DNA from: Candidatus Brevefilum sp.
Lineage (GTDB): Bacteria; Chloroflexota; Anaerolineae; Anaerolineales; Anaerolineaceae
Reading direction: 5' to 3'
Length of the DNA stretch: 6,453 bases
Assembly (NCBI GenBank): GCA_007119455.1
Contig: SKPR01000079.1
Span: forward strand, 1-6,453
Part shown: one piece after another, positions 1 through 5,758 of the stretch
Numbering within the stretch: position 1 is the stretch's first letter
Layout: each line of letters opens with the position of its first letter
Position numbers and translations under genes: made by a program
Notes under the pieces: model-generated
Told to the model about the DNA's origin: nothing
What the model saw: the letters and a program-made list of their open reading frames with translations, nothing else
The model's database searches: none

Positions 1-88
1 AACCATAAGGTTTTGTATGGGTATCTGATTACCAGATTCTTCTTCAAGGGCACTGTTATAACAATACCAAATTTACCCGGGGTTAAAA

Positions 89-105
89 AATAATAAATTA
101 TTGAT
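89..105 (-). terminator. weak possible AT-only terminator after the metallopeptidase gene
   Basis: About 20 bases past the peptidase stop, the minus strand reads AATAA-TTTA-TTATT followed by a run of T (the A-run at 85-90 on the plus strand). This has the order of a Rho-independent terminator, but the stem is only 5 bp and all A/T, so it would be very weak. Nothing better is visible in 1-122, and no gene is visible in that stretch. Confidence 0.15.
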
Positions 106-122
106 CTGTGAATCATTGCTAA

Positions 123-2171
123 TTATCGGACCTCAATCCGGTAATTTGCCCGCTGGCGGGTGAAGGGCGTTGTCCCGCTGATCACCAGTACGATCTCATC
201 TACGCCTTCTCCTAGTTCGAAGGTCATTTCCGCCTGGTTGTTTACATTCAGAATCAAGGGGGAAACAGTGATCTGATCGCCGAACACGATTTTGGAGATC
301 CTGAAGAACTGCGGGAGAGTATTGTTGACGCGCACGAACCCATGACCCGTCCAGCCGCCATCATCTGCTTCGAAATCAGCATAATATCCGATGGCATCAA
401 TGCGGATATCATCAATGATCAGTCCGTCGCCATTGACGGCGGCATCGGTGACATAATCAAACCGAATCGTCACCCGACCACCCGTAAATGATGAAAGATC
501 AACCACTTCTTCCTGCCAGCCATCCGATCGACCGTTTAAACCACAACCGAAACTGTTGCCTGATGGGTTCTCGTGTGTGCATGAGGTGGTTTCGAGGATT
601 TGCCAGGTCTGATTATCGCTGGAAGCCGACACATAAGCATAATCATAATCCTCTTCAATATCGTACCAGGTCAAATAAACCAGCTCAACCGGACCATCGA
701 TATCGGTCAGATCAAATTGGCGTTCAAGGTACATGTTTGAATGGTCGCCCATGTTGGACCAGAAGAATGCTTCGCCAGAATAAGGTTCGATTGGCAATAA
801 TGGAATGGTGGTGTCGCCCTCAAAGGCCAGGGTGTATGTTCCAGGGCAGGCTAATGAGACGTAGTCCACACCAAACTGAGCAACCGTGTAGGGGATTGGA
901 TCTGTCGGGCAGGTTGTGATGGTTGTGCTGGCTGAGGCAAGAGGGGCGTCAGGATAAATGTCGTAATAATATCGCCCGTCTGCTACCTGGCTATCACCCA
1001 GGTAGTTGGCTACAGCCCAGTCTGTAAATACATCTTCGGATGTGATAATCTGTCCGGTCAGTGGGTCTTCTATCTCCAGTTCTGCCAGAACAGCGTCAAT
1101 GCTGGTCATCCCGTTTTTTGGATGGGCCACCAGCGCCTTGGTGGCTTCTTCACCGAAGCGGTTGTAATAATAGGTGGTAAAAAGCATGGCTGCCCCGTAG
1201 TGAGGGCCATTTTCGCCGATTTCTGTTCCCCAATCCGTAAGCTGAAGGTCTGTATTTCGGATGTAGATGTGGTCAAAGCCCCCCGGATCATATCCGTTGA
1301 TCAGTTCTGCCAGCATGGAAAAGCCCTCATTAAGCCAGGTTTCCTCATTTTTATCAATGTTCCAATGGATCATATGCTGATACTCGTGCGCCAGGGTGCC
1401 ATAAATATAACGCTGCCATAATCTCACCGTGTCTGCGTTGATAAAAAACATTTCATGAGCGTTGGAATATTGATGCACTTCAGGGTGAAGTTGGTCGGCA
1501 GATGAGTAATAACCGGCGACAGAATCTCCCAATCCTCTCGCATATAAGATATGGATTCTGGGGTCATGATCCACGCCAGGAGACCATTCGCTGCCAAAGA
1601 AATCTCGGGTTGTCGGATAAATTTCCTGGTCGAAGGTGTCGGCCAGGGCGATCAGGTCAGCTTCATCATAGGCGACTCCATCTTCGATCCAGAAGTAGAT
1701 ATGGTCGCCCAGATACCGCATGGTTGCATTAAGCTGGAAATTTATGCTGGTGTCGACATTGATCGCCCAAAATAACTTAGAATCTCCTATCTGGTAGGGT
1801 GCGTTTGTATCTGGATAAGTCCTTGGGATATCGCCCTTGCCACCCAATCGCTTTGCCAGTTCGTTTGGATCACTGACCGGGACATTAGATTGCTGCAAGA
1901 CGGATAATGTGTCGATTGCGTCAGCATCATCGGGAACATCGAGTGTGGTGGTTACGGACGGTGCTGGCGTTTCGGTTTGGCTTATTATCCTGGTTGGCGT
2001 GGTTTCCGGTATGGGTTGGTTGATCACATGACCCGGTGATTGAACCTTATCTTGAAATAGATGCAAGGTAGCACCGCTGGCAAATAAAATCAGGCAAATA
2101 ACCAGGCAGCAAAGTGCGATGACCAGGATTACGGTCAAAATAATGGGGAGGTTGGAAGATTTTTCTCTCAT
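123..2171 (-). CDS. membrane-anchored extracellular zinc metallopeptidase (M30/hyicolysin-like core, immune-inhibitor-A-like C-terminal region)
   Basis: A 682-residue protein. Residues 8-31 are one hydrophobic segment with no lipobox, so it is probably an N-terminal membrane anchor or an uncleaved signal. A Pro/Thr/Ser-rich linker follows at about 45-80. The catalytic core holds HEYQH at 262-266 and WLNEG at 279-283, so H262 and H266 are the likely zinc ligands, E263 the catalytic base and E282 the third ligand (gluzincin layout, 15 residues between H266 and E282). The combination HEYQHMIHW plus WLNEGFS resembles peptidase family M30 and the related secreted proteases of Chloroflexota. Residues about 465-592 look like the MAM-type jelly-roll domain of immune inhibitor A proteins, ending in a GLIIDDIRID motif; about 598-682 is a further beta-rich domain that starts FEADDGGW. 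The likely role is degradation of extracellular protein; the substrate cannot be read from sequence. The start is the only ATG before the anchor segment. Its ribosome site is weak (AAAGAG about 12 bases upstream). It is transcribed away from the polysaccharide genes. Confidence 0.88.
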   Translation of the reverse strand: MREKSSNLPIILTVILVIALCCLVICLILFASGATLHLFQDKVQSPGHVINQPIPETTPTRIISQTETPAPSVTTTLDVPDDADAIDTLSVLQQSNVPVSDPNELAKRLGGKGDIPRTYPDTNAPYQIGDSKLFWAINVDTSINFQLNATMRYLGDHIYFWIEDGVAYDEADLIALADTFDQEIYPTTRDFFGSEWSPGVDHDPRIHILYARGLGDSVAGYYSSADQLHPEVHQYSNAHEMFFINADTVRLWQRYIYGTLAHEYQHMIHWNIDKNEETWLNEGFSMLAELINGYDPGGFDHIYIRNTDLQLTDWGTEIGENGPHYGAAMLFTTYYYNRFGEEATKALVAHPKNGMTSIDAVLAELEIEDPLTGQIITSEDVFTDWAVANYLGDSQVADGRYYYDIYPDAPLASASTTITTCPTDPIPYTVAQFGVDYVSLACPGTYTLAFEGDTTIPLLPIEPYSGEAFFWSNMGDHSNMYLERQFDLTDIDGPVELVYLTWYDIEEDYDYAYVSASSDNQTWQILETTSCTHENPSGNSFGCGLNGRSDGWQEEVVDLSSFTGGRVTIRFDYVTDAAVNGDGLIIDDIRIDAIGYYADFEADDGGWTGHGFVRVNNTLPQFFRISKIVFGDQITVSPLILNVNNQAEMTFELGEGVDEIVLVISGTTPFTRQRANYRIEVR

Positions 2172-2265
2172 ATCAACAACGGACTCTTTTTCATCCCGCT
2201 CAGGTGGGTTCTTTAATTGTTCGCATTATGGTATAAATTTACCCCAATAATGCTGACTTTACCGT

Positions 2266-2294
2266 TTGACATTGCCCCCAATATGATTTTTAAT
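2266..2294 (+). promoter_or_regulatory. sigma70-type promoter for the wzz-wzy operon
   Basis: A perfect TTGACA at 2266-2271 is followed, after a 17-base spacer, by TTTAAT at 2289-2294 (5 of 6 matches to TATAAT). Transcription would start near 2301 and leave an untranslated leader of about 130 bases before the wzz-like ATG at 2433. In that leader I see only a 4-bp GCAG/CTGC hairpin around a T5 loop and no recognisable riboswitch. A second TATAAT at 2377-2382 lacks a matching -35. No comparable promoter is visible on the opposite strand for the divergent peptidase gene. Confidence 0.6.
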
Positions 2295-2420
2295 TTATTG
2301 GACAAATTTTTGGCCGGAAAATCCTGAGCAGTTTTTCTGCCTAGATCAGCTGGAATGATGGAAAATGGACTTACGATATAATTGGAGCAGATAGGGTGCC
2401 TGACATATCAATGTTTAGAA

Positions 2421-2427
2421 AAGGAAG
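2421..2427 (+). promoter_or_regulatory. ribosome binding site deciding the wzz-like start
   Basis: AAGGAAG ends 5 bases before ATG 2433. The upstream in-frame TTG at 2382 has no comparable purine-rich site, so 2433 is preferred. Confidence 0.65.
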
Positions 2428-2432
2428 CACGG

Positions 2433-3086
2433 ATGCGGGATTCTTTTGATCCTGTTGACACTTTTAATAACCTGATCCAACGCTGGTGGGTGATTGTCCT
2501 GATCGCCGTTATCGGCGGGCTGCTGGGGTTTGGGTTTTCAATGATCCAGAAACCGCTTTACCAGGCGGAATCAACCATTCATGCCAGCATTGATTTTACC
2601 CAGATCAATTTTGAAAATATGGTTGGGGAATACGGGCATCCGCTGGTTTTCACGCAATACGATGAAGACCTGGCTTTGCAGATTGTCGAGCGTGTTTTAT
2701 TGACAAAACGAAATGATGCCTATGCCTATGGCAGAGAATTGGACTCTGACCTGGATCAGGATACATTCAAGCGGAATATGCAAATCCAGCGGTATCTGGC
2801 GCGCTGGCATCTGCGCTACCGGCATGAGGACCCTGCTGTGGCTCAGGCCATTGTCAACTATTGGACCGAGATCGGAATGGAAGCCCTGAGGGACGCACAA
2901 GAATCAGGCCGTGCTGAATCCTTTGTAATGGTTTCCCTGGTTTCTCTGGCAGATCGGCCACTGCGGCCTTCCTACTATCACCGCAACACACTGGCTCTGG
3001 CAGGAACAGCAGCAGGAATGATGTTAGGTGTGGTGGTGGTGGACTTGAAATTCCGCATGCAAGAACAACCGCCATCGGAGTTGTAG
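2433..3086 (+). CDS. short Wzz-type polysaccharide chain-length regulator
   Basis: A 217-residue protein with the Wzz (polysaccharide co-polymerase) layout. It has a short cytoplasmic N-terminus, membrane segment 1 at about 18-37, then a PLYQAES motif at 41-47 that matches the P-x-Y-x-A signature just after TM1 in Wzz proteins. An extracytoplasmic domain of about 135 residues, rich in charged helix, follows. A Pro-containing stretch (RPLRPSYY, 175-182) leads into membrane segment 2 at about 185-203. Such proteins oligomerise and set the modal length of Wzy-made polymers. The extracytoplasmic part is short for the family, and no BY-kinase domain or Walker motifs follow TM2. The start is ATG 2433 rather than the in-frame TTG at 2382, because AAGGAAG lies 5 bases upstream of 2433 and TM1 then sits at the usual distance. 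It lies 2 bp upstream of the wzy-like gene and so is almost certainly co-transcribed with it. Exact substrate unknown. Confidence 0.82.
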   Translation: MRDSFDPVDTFNNLIQRWWVIVLIAVIGGLLGFGFSMIQKPLYQAESTIHASIDFTQINFENMVGEYGHPLVFTQYDEDLALQIVERVLLTKRNDAYAYGRELDSDLDQDTFKRNMQIQRYLARWHLRYRHEDPAVAQAIVNYWTEIGMEALRDAQESGRAESFVMVSLVSLADRPLRPSYYHRNTLALAGTAAGMMLGVVVVDLKFRMQEQPPSEL

Positions 3087-3088
3087 GC

Positions 3089-4693
3089 ATGTTATCCGCA
3101 CTCCAAAGGAATTCGGTTTACCGGATTTCGGTCGCAACGTTATGGTTCCTGGTGATTGTGGGACTGCCGCTAACGAGTTTTCCCCTCCTTACACAATTAA
3201 CAGGGGCAGTCGTAGCGCCATTTTCTGCGATACCACTAGCGGCTTTGCTCCTCATCTGGCTTTTGCCGTATCTCATCGATCGCGGAACCTTTCCCTTTGA
3301 AGTTCTTCCTTATCTGTATTTCATTCTGGTTGCACTGATTGTTTCCGCACTCGCTTTCTTTTTAAATGGGTACTACTTGCGAGGACGGGATTTCTTTGAT
3401 CAGAGTCTGAGGGCGTTTATCACAATTGGTATTGGGTTGGGCTTTTACCTGGCTTTTGCCGCATTCCCACGCGACGAGGACGCTCTGCGGAAAATGCTTG
3501 TTTTTATATATATCGGGGGCATCCTCTTAATTGTCTGGACGGGGATCGAAGTCATCATGTTGCGGTCTTATCCAAGGGTTCAAGATCTGCCAGACTGGGT
3601 TCGTGATGTTCGATCAGTGCTTTCAATTCAATCCCCCAGCATGATTTTTACAAATAGAGTCACAGGCTTTGCATACGAACCTTCCTGGTTTGTGAGGCAG
3701 TTTAACCTGATCCTGTTCCCTATCTGGCTGGCATCTGTCTTTCAGCGGGAATCGCTTGTGAAATTCCGCCTCTGGATATTCCAGCTTGAGGATTTGCTCA
3801 TGGTGGCGGGACTGGTAGTTTTTGGGTCCAGTTCCCCACGCATAGGTCTGCTGGCCTTTCTTGCTTCACTGGTGTACCTCGGCATATTGTTATTTGGCCG
3901 GTTGCATCGCTGGATCATCACCCGGGATCTGTCACGCCGCAAGAAACCGGCTAAAAATATTTTCTGGGCGAAAATCCTGCTGGCTGTAGTAATGGGTATT
4001 GTGATGGTTGTCTTTGCCAGCAGTGCGCTTGTGGGTTATATGCAGTTAGCCAGTCAATGGGATTATCGCTATGCGCTGCTGCTCCAGGACCCGGTAGCCA
4101 GGTTGGACATCTTTCCGCTTTCGACCCACCGCCTGATCTACCGTGCCCGTGACCTGGCTTTTTTTGAGCGGGTGATCTACTGGCTGGGTGGATGGCAAAT
4201 ATTTAACGACTACCCGTTTGGCGTGGGTCTTGGTAATGCGGGTTTTTATTTCTACGATCGGATGCATGGCGCAGCCCTTGAATCCTACGAACTGCGCGAT
4301 GTTGTTTACAGGGCAAATTACCTTCCCAACACCAAGAATCTCTGGACGCGACTGCTTTCGGAGACAGGCTTTATCGGTTTGGCCGTTTTCCTGGTGTGGT
4401 TATATATGTTGTGGCGAAGTGCGGGTGTGTCACGGCATAGTGAATCGAAATATGTACGGATTGTGGGCCTGGCAGGCCAATTATTCCTGCTGGCTTACCT
4501 CGTGGAGGGTTTCAGCATGGACTCCTTTGCCATGTCTTACCAGTGGGTCATGGCCGGATTGATCTCAGCAGCCGGAGTCCTCTCACGCAGGGGGAAAAGG
4601 GTCAGGGGTATGCCTCGAGTGTCGGAGCCGGTTCAGGTGTCATCATGGATTTTGGTTCTGACTGGTTCTCCCGGTAGACCCAGTTTAAAATGA
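3089..4693 (+). CDS. Wzy/O-antigen ligase-like polysaccharide polymerase, multi-pass membrane protein
   Basis: A 534-residue, strongly hydrophobic protein with roughly ten to twelve membrane segments (for example about 15-31, 40-60, 72-92, 107-126, 135-157, 204-218, 236-269, 292-312, 427-441, 458-474, 484-498). The large loop at about 313-425 matches the O-antigen ligase / Wzy_C region (PF04932 type): WLGGWQIFNDYPFGVGLGNAGF at 365-386, then PNTKNLWTRLLSETGFIGL at 413-431 leading into the next membrane segment. An FAYEPSWF motif at 194-201 resembles the GxxYEPS stretch of Wzy polymerases. Wzy proteins join lipid-linked repeat units on the outer face of the membrane, and ligases transfer finished polymer; the adjoining wzz-like gene favours the polymerase reading. 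The ribosome site GGAG (3077-3080) lies 8 bases before the ATG, inside the end of the upstream gene. The charged tail after about residue 504 lies wholly in the 92-bp antisense overlap with the lipoprotein gene and is probably not conserved. Confidence 0.85.
   Translation: MLSALQRNSVYRISVATLWFLVIVGLPLTSFPLLTQLTGAVVAPFSAIPLAALLLIWLLPYLIDRGTFPFEVLPYLYFILVALIVSALAFFLNGYYLRGRDFFDQSLRAFITIGIGLGFYLAFAAFPRDEDALRKMLVFIYIGGILLIVWTGIEVIMLRSYPRVQDLPDWVRDVRSVLSIQSPSMIFTNRVTGFAYEPSWFVRQFNLILFPIWLASVFQRESLVKFRLWIFQLEDLLMVAGLVVFGSSSPRIGLLAFLASLVYLGILLFGRLHRWIITRDLSRRKKPAKNIFWAKILLAVVMGIVMVVFASSALVGYMQLASQWDYRYALLLQDPVARLDIFPLSTHRLIYRARDLAFFERVIYWLGGWQIFNDYPFGVGLGNAGFYFYDRMHGAALESYELRDVVYRANYLPNTKNLWTRLLSETGFIGLAVFLVWLYMLWRSAGVSRHSESKYVRIVGLAGQLFLLAYLVEGFSMDSFAMSYQWVMAGLISAAGVLSRRGKRVRGMPRVSEPVQVSSWILVLTGSPGRPSLK
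4602..4693. other. 92-bp convergent antisense overlap of two coding 3' ends
   Basis: The wzy-like gene (plus, stop 4691-4693) and the lipoprotein gene (minus, stop 4602-4604) run into each other. About 30 codons of each are encoded on opposite strands of the same DNA. No Rho-independent terminator is visible in or beside the overlap, so read-through transcripts from both sides would be complementary to each other. Confidence 0.85.
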
Positions 4694-5297
4694 TCAGGTT
4701 CAGATCACAATCATCAAATGTGTCAAAATAAATTTTCTCAGAAAGCACCAGACCATCTTCATCCATAATCTGCACCCAATAGGTTTCTGTGGTTTCGATG
4801 GGTGCCTCGTCTATCTGGATTTCATATCCCCCCAGACCGTATGACAGTATTGATCCGGTAACACTTGAGCCAATCACATCAGGTTCTGGCAGGCTCTTAC
4901 CTGCTTGAACCACCAATCCCAACACTTCCAGTCCATCCTGGTCAAAAATCTGACCGGCAATACCCATCCACTCGCACGCTGCATCAGGATGGGCAAAGTT
5001 GGGCAGGTAAAATGGATTCTCATCCTGCCTGGCAAAGATAGAATATTGGACCGGATCAGCAACTACTGTAGGCGTGTGCACTTCTGCTGTGGGAGAGGGT
5101 GTGGGTTCCTCGGTTGGCATTTCTGTGGCATCCAAAGTGGGGAGGGGCGTCTGTTCAAATGTCACAGTTTCAATGGCATCCCATCCATCTGTCGGTGTCG
5201 TCACAGGTTCTGTATCATACACGTAAGGGAAAACAATACAACCTGAGAGTAAAAACCCCAGGCATACCAGACAGGAGAAAATCAACTTTGATCGCAT
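4602..5297 (-). CDS. secreted lipoprotein with Pro/Thr linker and a two-cysteine beta-rich domain, function unknown
   Basis: A 231-residue lipoprotein. The signal peptide (MRSK plus a hydrophobic core) ends in the lipobox LSGC, with C20 as the lipidated residue. A low-complexity Thr/Pro/Glu linker runs from about 30 to 80. The compact domain at about 83-208 holds C108 in CEWMGIAGQIFDQDG and C197 in DTFDDCDLNLIILNW, with an SYGLGGYEI stretch at 152-160. I recall this pattern from many Anaerolineae secreted proteins of unknown function, and the two cysteines could form a disulfide. The fold looks beta-rich, perhaps a carboxypeptidase-regulatory-like or binding module. No catalytic motif is visible. 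Three successive ATG codons precede RSK. The ribosome site GAGGTG touches the first ATG, so the third (5297) has the best spacing; 5300 is also possible. The frame stays open upstream to 5432, but that would put 43-odd non-signal residues before the signal peptide. The disordered C-terminal tail overlaps the wzy-like gene antisense. Confidence 0.8.
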   Translation of the reverse strand: MRSKLIFSCLVCLGFLLSGCIVFPYVYDTEPVTTPTDGWDAIETVTFEQTPLPTLDATEMPTEEPTPSPTAEVHTPTVVADPVQYSIFARQDENPFYLPNFAHPDAACEWMGIAGQIFDQDGLEVLGLVVQAGKSLPEPDVIGSSVTGSILSYGLGGYEIQIDEAPIETTETYWVQIMDEDGLVLSEKIYFDTFDDCDLNLIILNWVYRENQSEPKSMMTPEPAPTLEAYP

Positions 5298-5303
5298 CAT
5301 CAT

Positions 5304-5309
5304 CACCTC
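5304..5309 (-). promoter_or_regulatory. Shine-Dalgarno site before a triple ATG start
   Basis: On the minus strand GAGGTG is directly followed by ATGATGATG, and GAGGTGAT matches the anti-Shine-Dalgarno consensus over eight bases. Because the site abuts the first ATG, initiation should favour the third ATG (6 bases away) or the second (3 bases). Confidence 0.6.
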
Positions 5310-5378
5310 GTTTGTGGGGTGATCTTGCAAGTTCAATGCCATTTTTGATGAGTTTGTGTGACGGTGGATAATCGTTAG

Positions 5379-5384
5379 ATTATA
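5379..5384 (-). promoter_or_regulatory. candidate -10 box for the lipoprotein gene
   Basis: On the minus strand TATAAT occurs about 75 bases upstream of the lipoprotein start. At 17-18 bases farther upstream the sequence is only AGATTA/AAGATT, so a good -35 box is lacking. It is the best candidate in the region, but the area is AT-rich and a chance match is possible. Confidence 0.3.
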
Positions 5385-5516
5385 ATATGCAGGGATGTCG
5401 GTAATCTTCGTCAATGAAAAGCAGTAGCACAATCGTAAAGTTGTTGGGCACTGTGAATTTTAGGGCTCGATATCTCAATACGTTGAAATTCGCCGTCAAA
5501 ATGAATTTAAAAAAAG

Positions 5517-5557
5517 CCTTCGCCTTGAGGAGAAGGTGGCGCGCAGCGACGGATGAG
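5517..5557. repeat. REP-like dispersed palindromic repeat
   Basis: CCTTC-G-CC-TTGA-GG-A-GAAGG (5517-5536) forms an imperfect hairpin with 7 paired bases and one G/A mismatch. It is followed by GTGGCGCGCAGCGACGGATG up to about 5557. Read on the other strand, this resembles a dispersed intergenic repeat I recall from several bacterial genomes (CTCATCCGTCGCTGCGCGCC followed by a CCTTCTCC hairpin). The copy here looks degenerate in its stem. Only one copy is in the window, so its repeat nature rests on recognition, not on a second copy. Confidence 0.45.
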
Positions 5558-5591
5558 TTGATTAAACCACGCACACAATGTATTTAATCAA
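5558..5591. repeat. 9-bp perfect inverted repeat beside the REP-like element
   Basis: TTGATTAAA (5558-5566) and TTTAATCAA (5583-5591) are exact reverse complements separated by 16 bases. The arm begins immediately after the REP-like sequence. It could be a weak hairpin, a regulator site, or an element boundary; there is no T-run to make it a terminator. Confidence 0.35.
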
Positions 5592-5633
5592 AACGAATGA
5601 CATGGCGATTGCCCTGTGAAAGGAAGGCTTAAG

Positions 5634-5720
5634 ATGGCACAATATCTGGAAAATATTCCGCTGATGCCAATTCTAAATATTTTGACCGAAATATTGACAA
5701 CGTTGTCAGTTCGTGTATAA
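5634..5720 (+). CDS. possible 28-residue small ORF or leader peptide upstream of the mtaB-like gene
   Basis: ATG 5634 is preceded by AAAGGAAGG with a 6-base gap, an excellent ribosome site, and the frame runs 28 codons to TAA at 5718-5720. The predicted peptide is hydrophobic and helix-prone (MAQYLENIPLMPILNILTEI, then LTTLSVRV). Its last codons run through the -35 box, palindrome and -10 box of the mtaB-like promoter, so the DNA would have to serve both roles. No homologue is recognised and no clear promoter is seen upstream. It may be chance; low confidence. Confidence 0.2.
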   Translation: MAQYLENIPLMPILNILTEILTTLSVRV

Positions 5721-5721
5721 T
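5694..5721 (+). promoter_or_regulatory. consensus sigma70-type promoter of the mtaB-like gene
   Basis: A perfect TTGACA at 5694-5699 and a perfect TATAAT at 5716-5721 are separated by 16 bases. Transcription should start near 5728 and leave a leader of about 30 bases. The -35 box is embedded in a perfect palindrome (separate entry), which suggests a strong promoter held down by a repressor. Confidence 0.8.
5695..5708. promoter_or_regulatory. perfect 14-bp palindrome with central CG, LacI/GalR-type operator candidate
   Basis: TGACAACGTTGTCA equals its own reverse complement. An even palindrome centred on CG with TG...CA ends is the usual shape of LacI/GalR-family operators. It covers five of the six -35 bases and eight bases of the spacer, so a bound regulator would block RNA polymerase. 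The regulator itself is not in the window. Confidence 0.6.
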
Positions 5722-5743
5722 CAAATTAACATCCATATTCTCC

Positions 5744-5749
5744 AAAGGA
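5744..5749 (+). promoter_or_regulatory. ribosome binding site of the mtaB-like gene
   Basis: AAAGGA lies 9 bases upstream of ATG 5759, an acceptable spacing that supports this start. Confidence 0.55.
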
Positions 5750-5758
5750 CGGTGTGCA

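Noticed and set aside
71..90. CCCGGG-centred palindrome near the left end
   Set aside because: Arms are imperfect beyond six bases and there is no room for a loop; not convincing as terminator or operator.
488..919. Open frame of 143 codons on the plus strand
   Set aside because: It lies wholly inside the metallopeptidase gene on the opposite strand, and its product is rich in Arg, Cys, Trp and His with no recognisable motif, as expected of an antisense shadow.
2377..2382. Second TATAAT upstream of the wzz-like gene
   Set aside because: No -35-like hexamer lies 16-18 bases upstream (AATGAT region) and there is no extended -10 TG; the TTGACA/TTTAAT pair at 2266-2294 is much better.
2382..2432. 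Upstream TTG start that would lengthen the wzz-like protein by 17 residues
   Set aside because: TTG is a rare start with no good ribosome site, while ATG 2433 has AAGGAAG at 5 bases and places the first membrane segment normally.
2301..2432. Possible riboswitch (for example cyclic di-GMP) in the long wzz leader
   Set aside because: I could not match any known riboswitch core; only a 4-bp hairpin with a T5 loop is visible.
3028..3045. GTG-rich tract resembling a simple repeat
   Set aside because: It encodes the Val run of the second membrane segment of the wzz-like protein and is explained by coding.
5298..5432. N-terminal extension of the lipoprotein to an ATG at 5432
   Set aside because: It would put about 45 non-hydrophobic residues before a clear lipoprotein signal peptide; the Shine-Dalgarno site at 5304-5309 supports the internal ATGs.
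5380..5574. 64-codon minus-strand frame
   Set aside because: It also crosses the REP-like repeat, shows no motif, and has no convincing ribosome site.
5414..5587. 57-codon plus-strand frame starting MKSSSTIVKL
   Set aside because: There is no ribosome site, it runs through the REP-like repeat, and it becomes a run of Arg/Lys/Trp there; probably chance.
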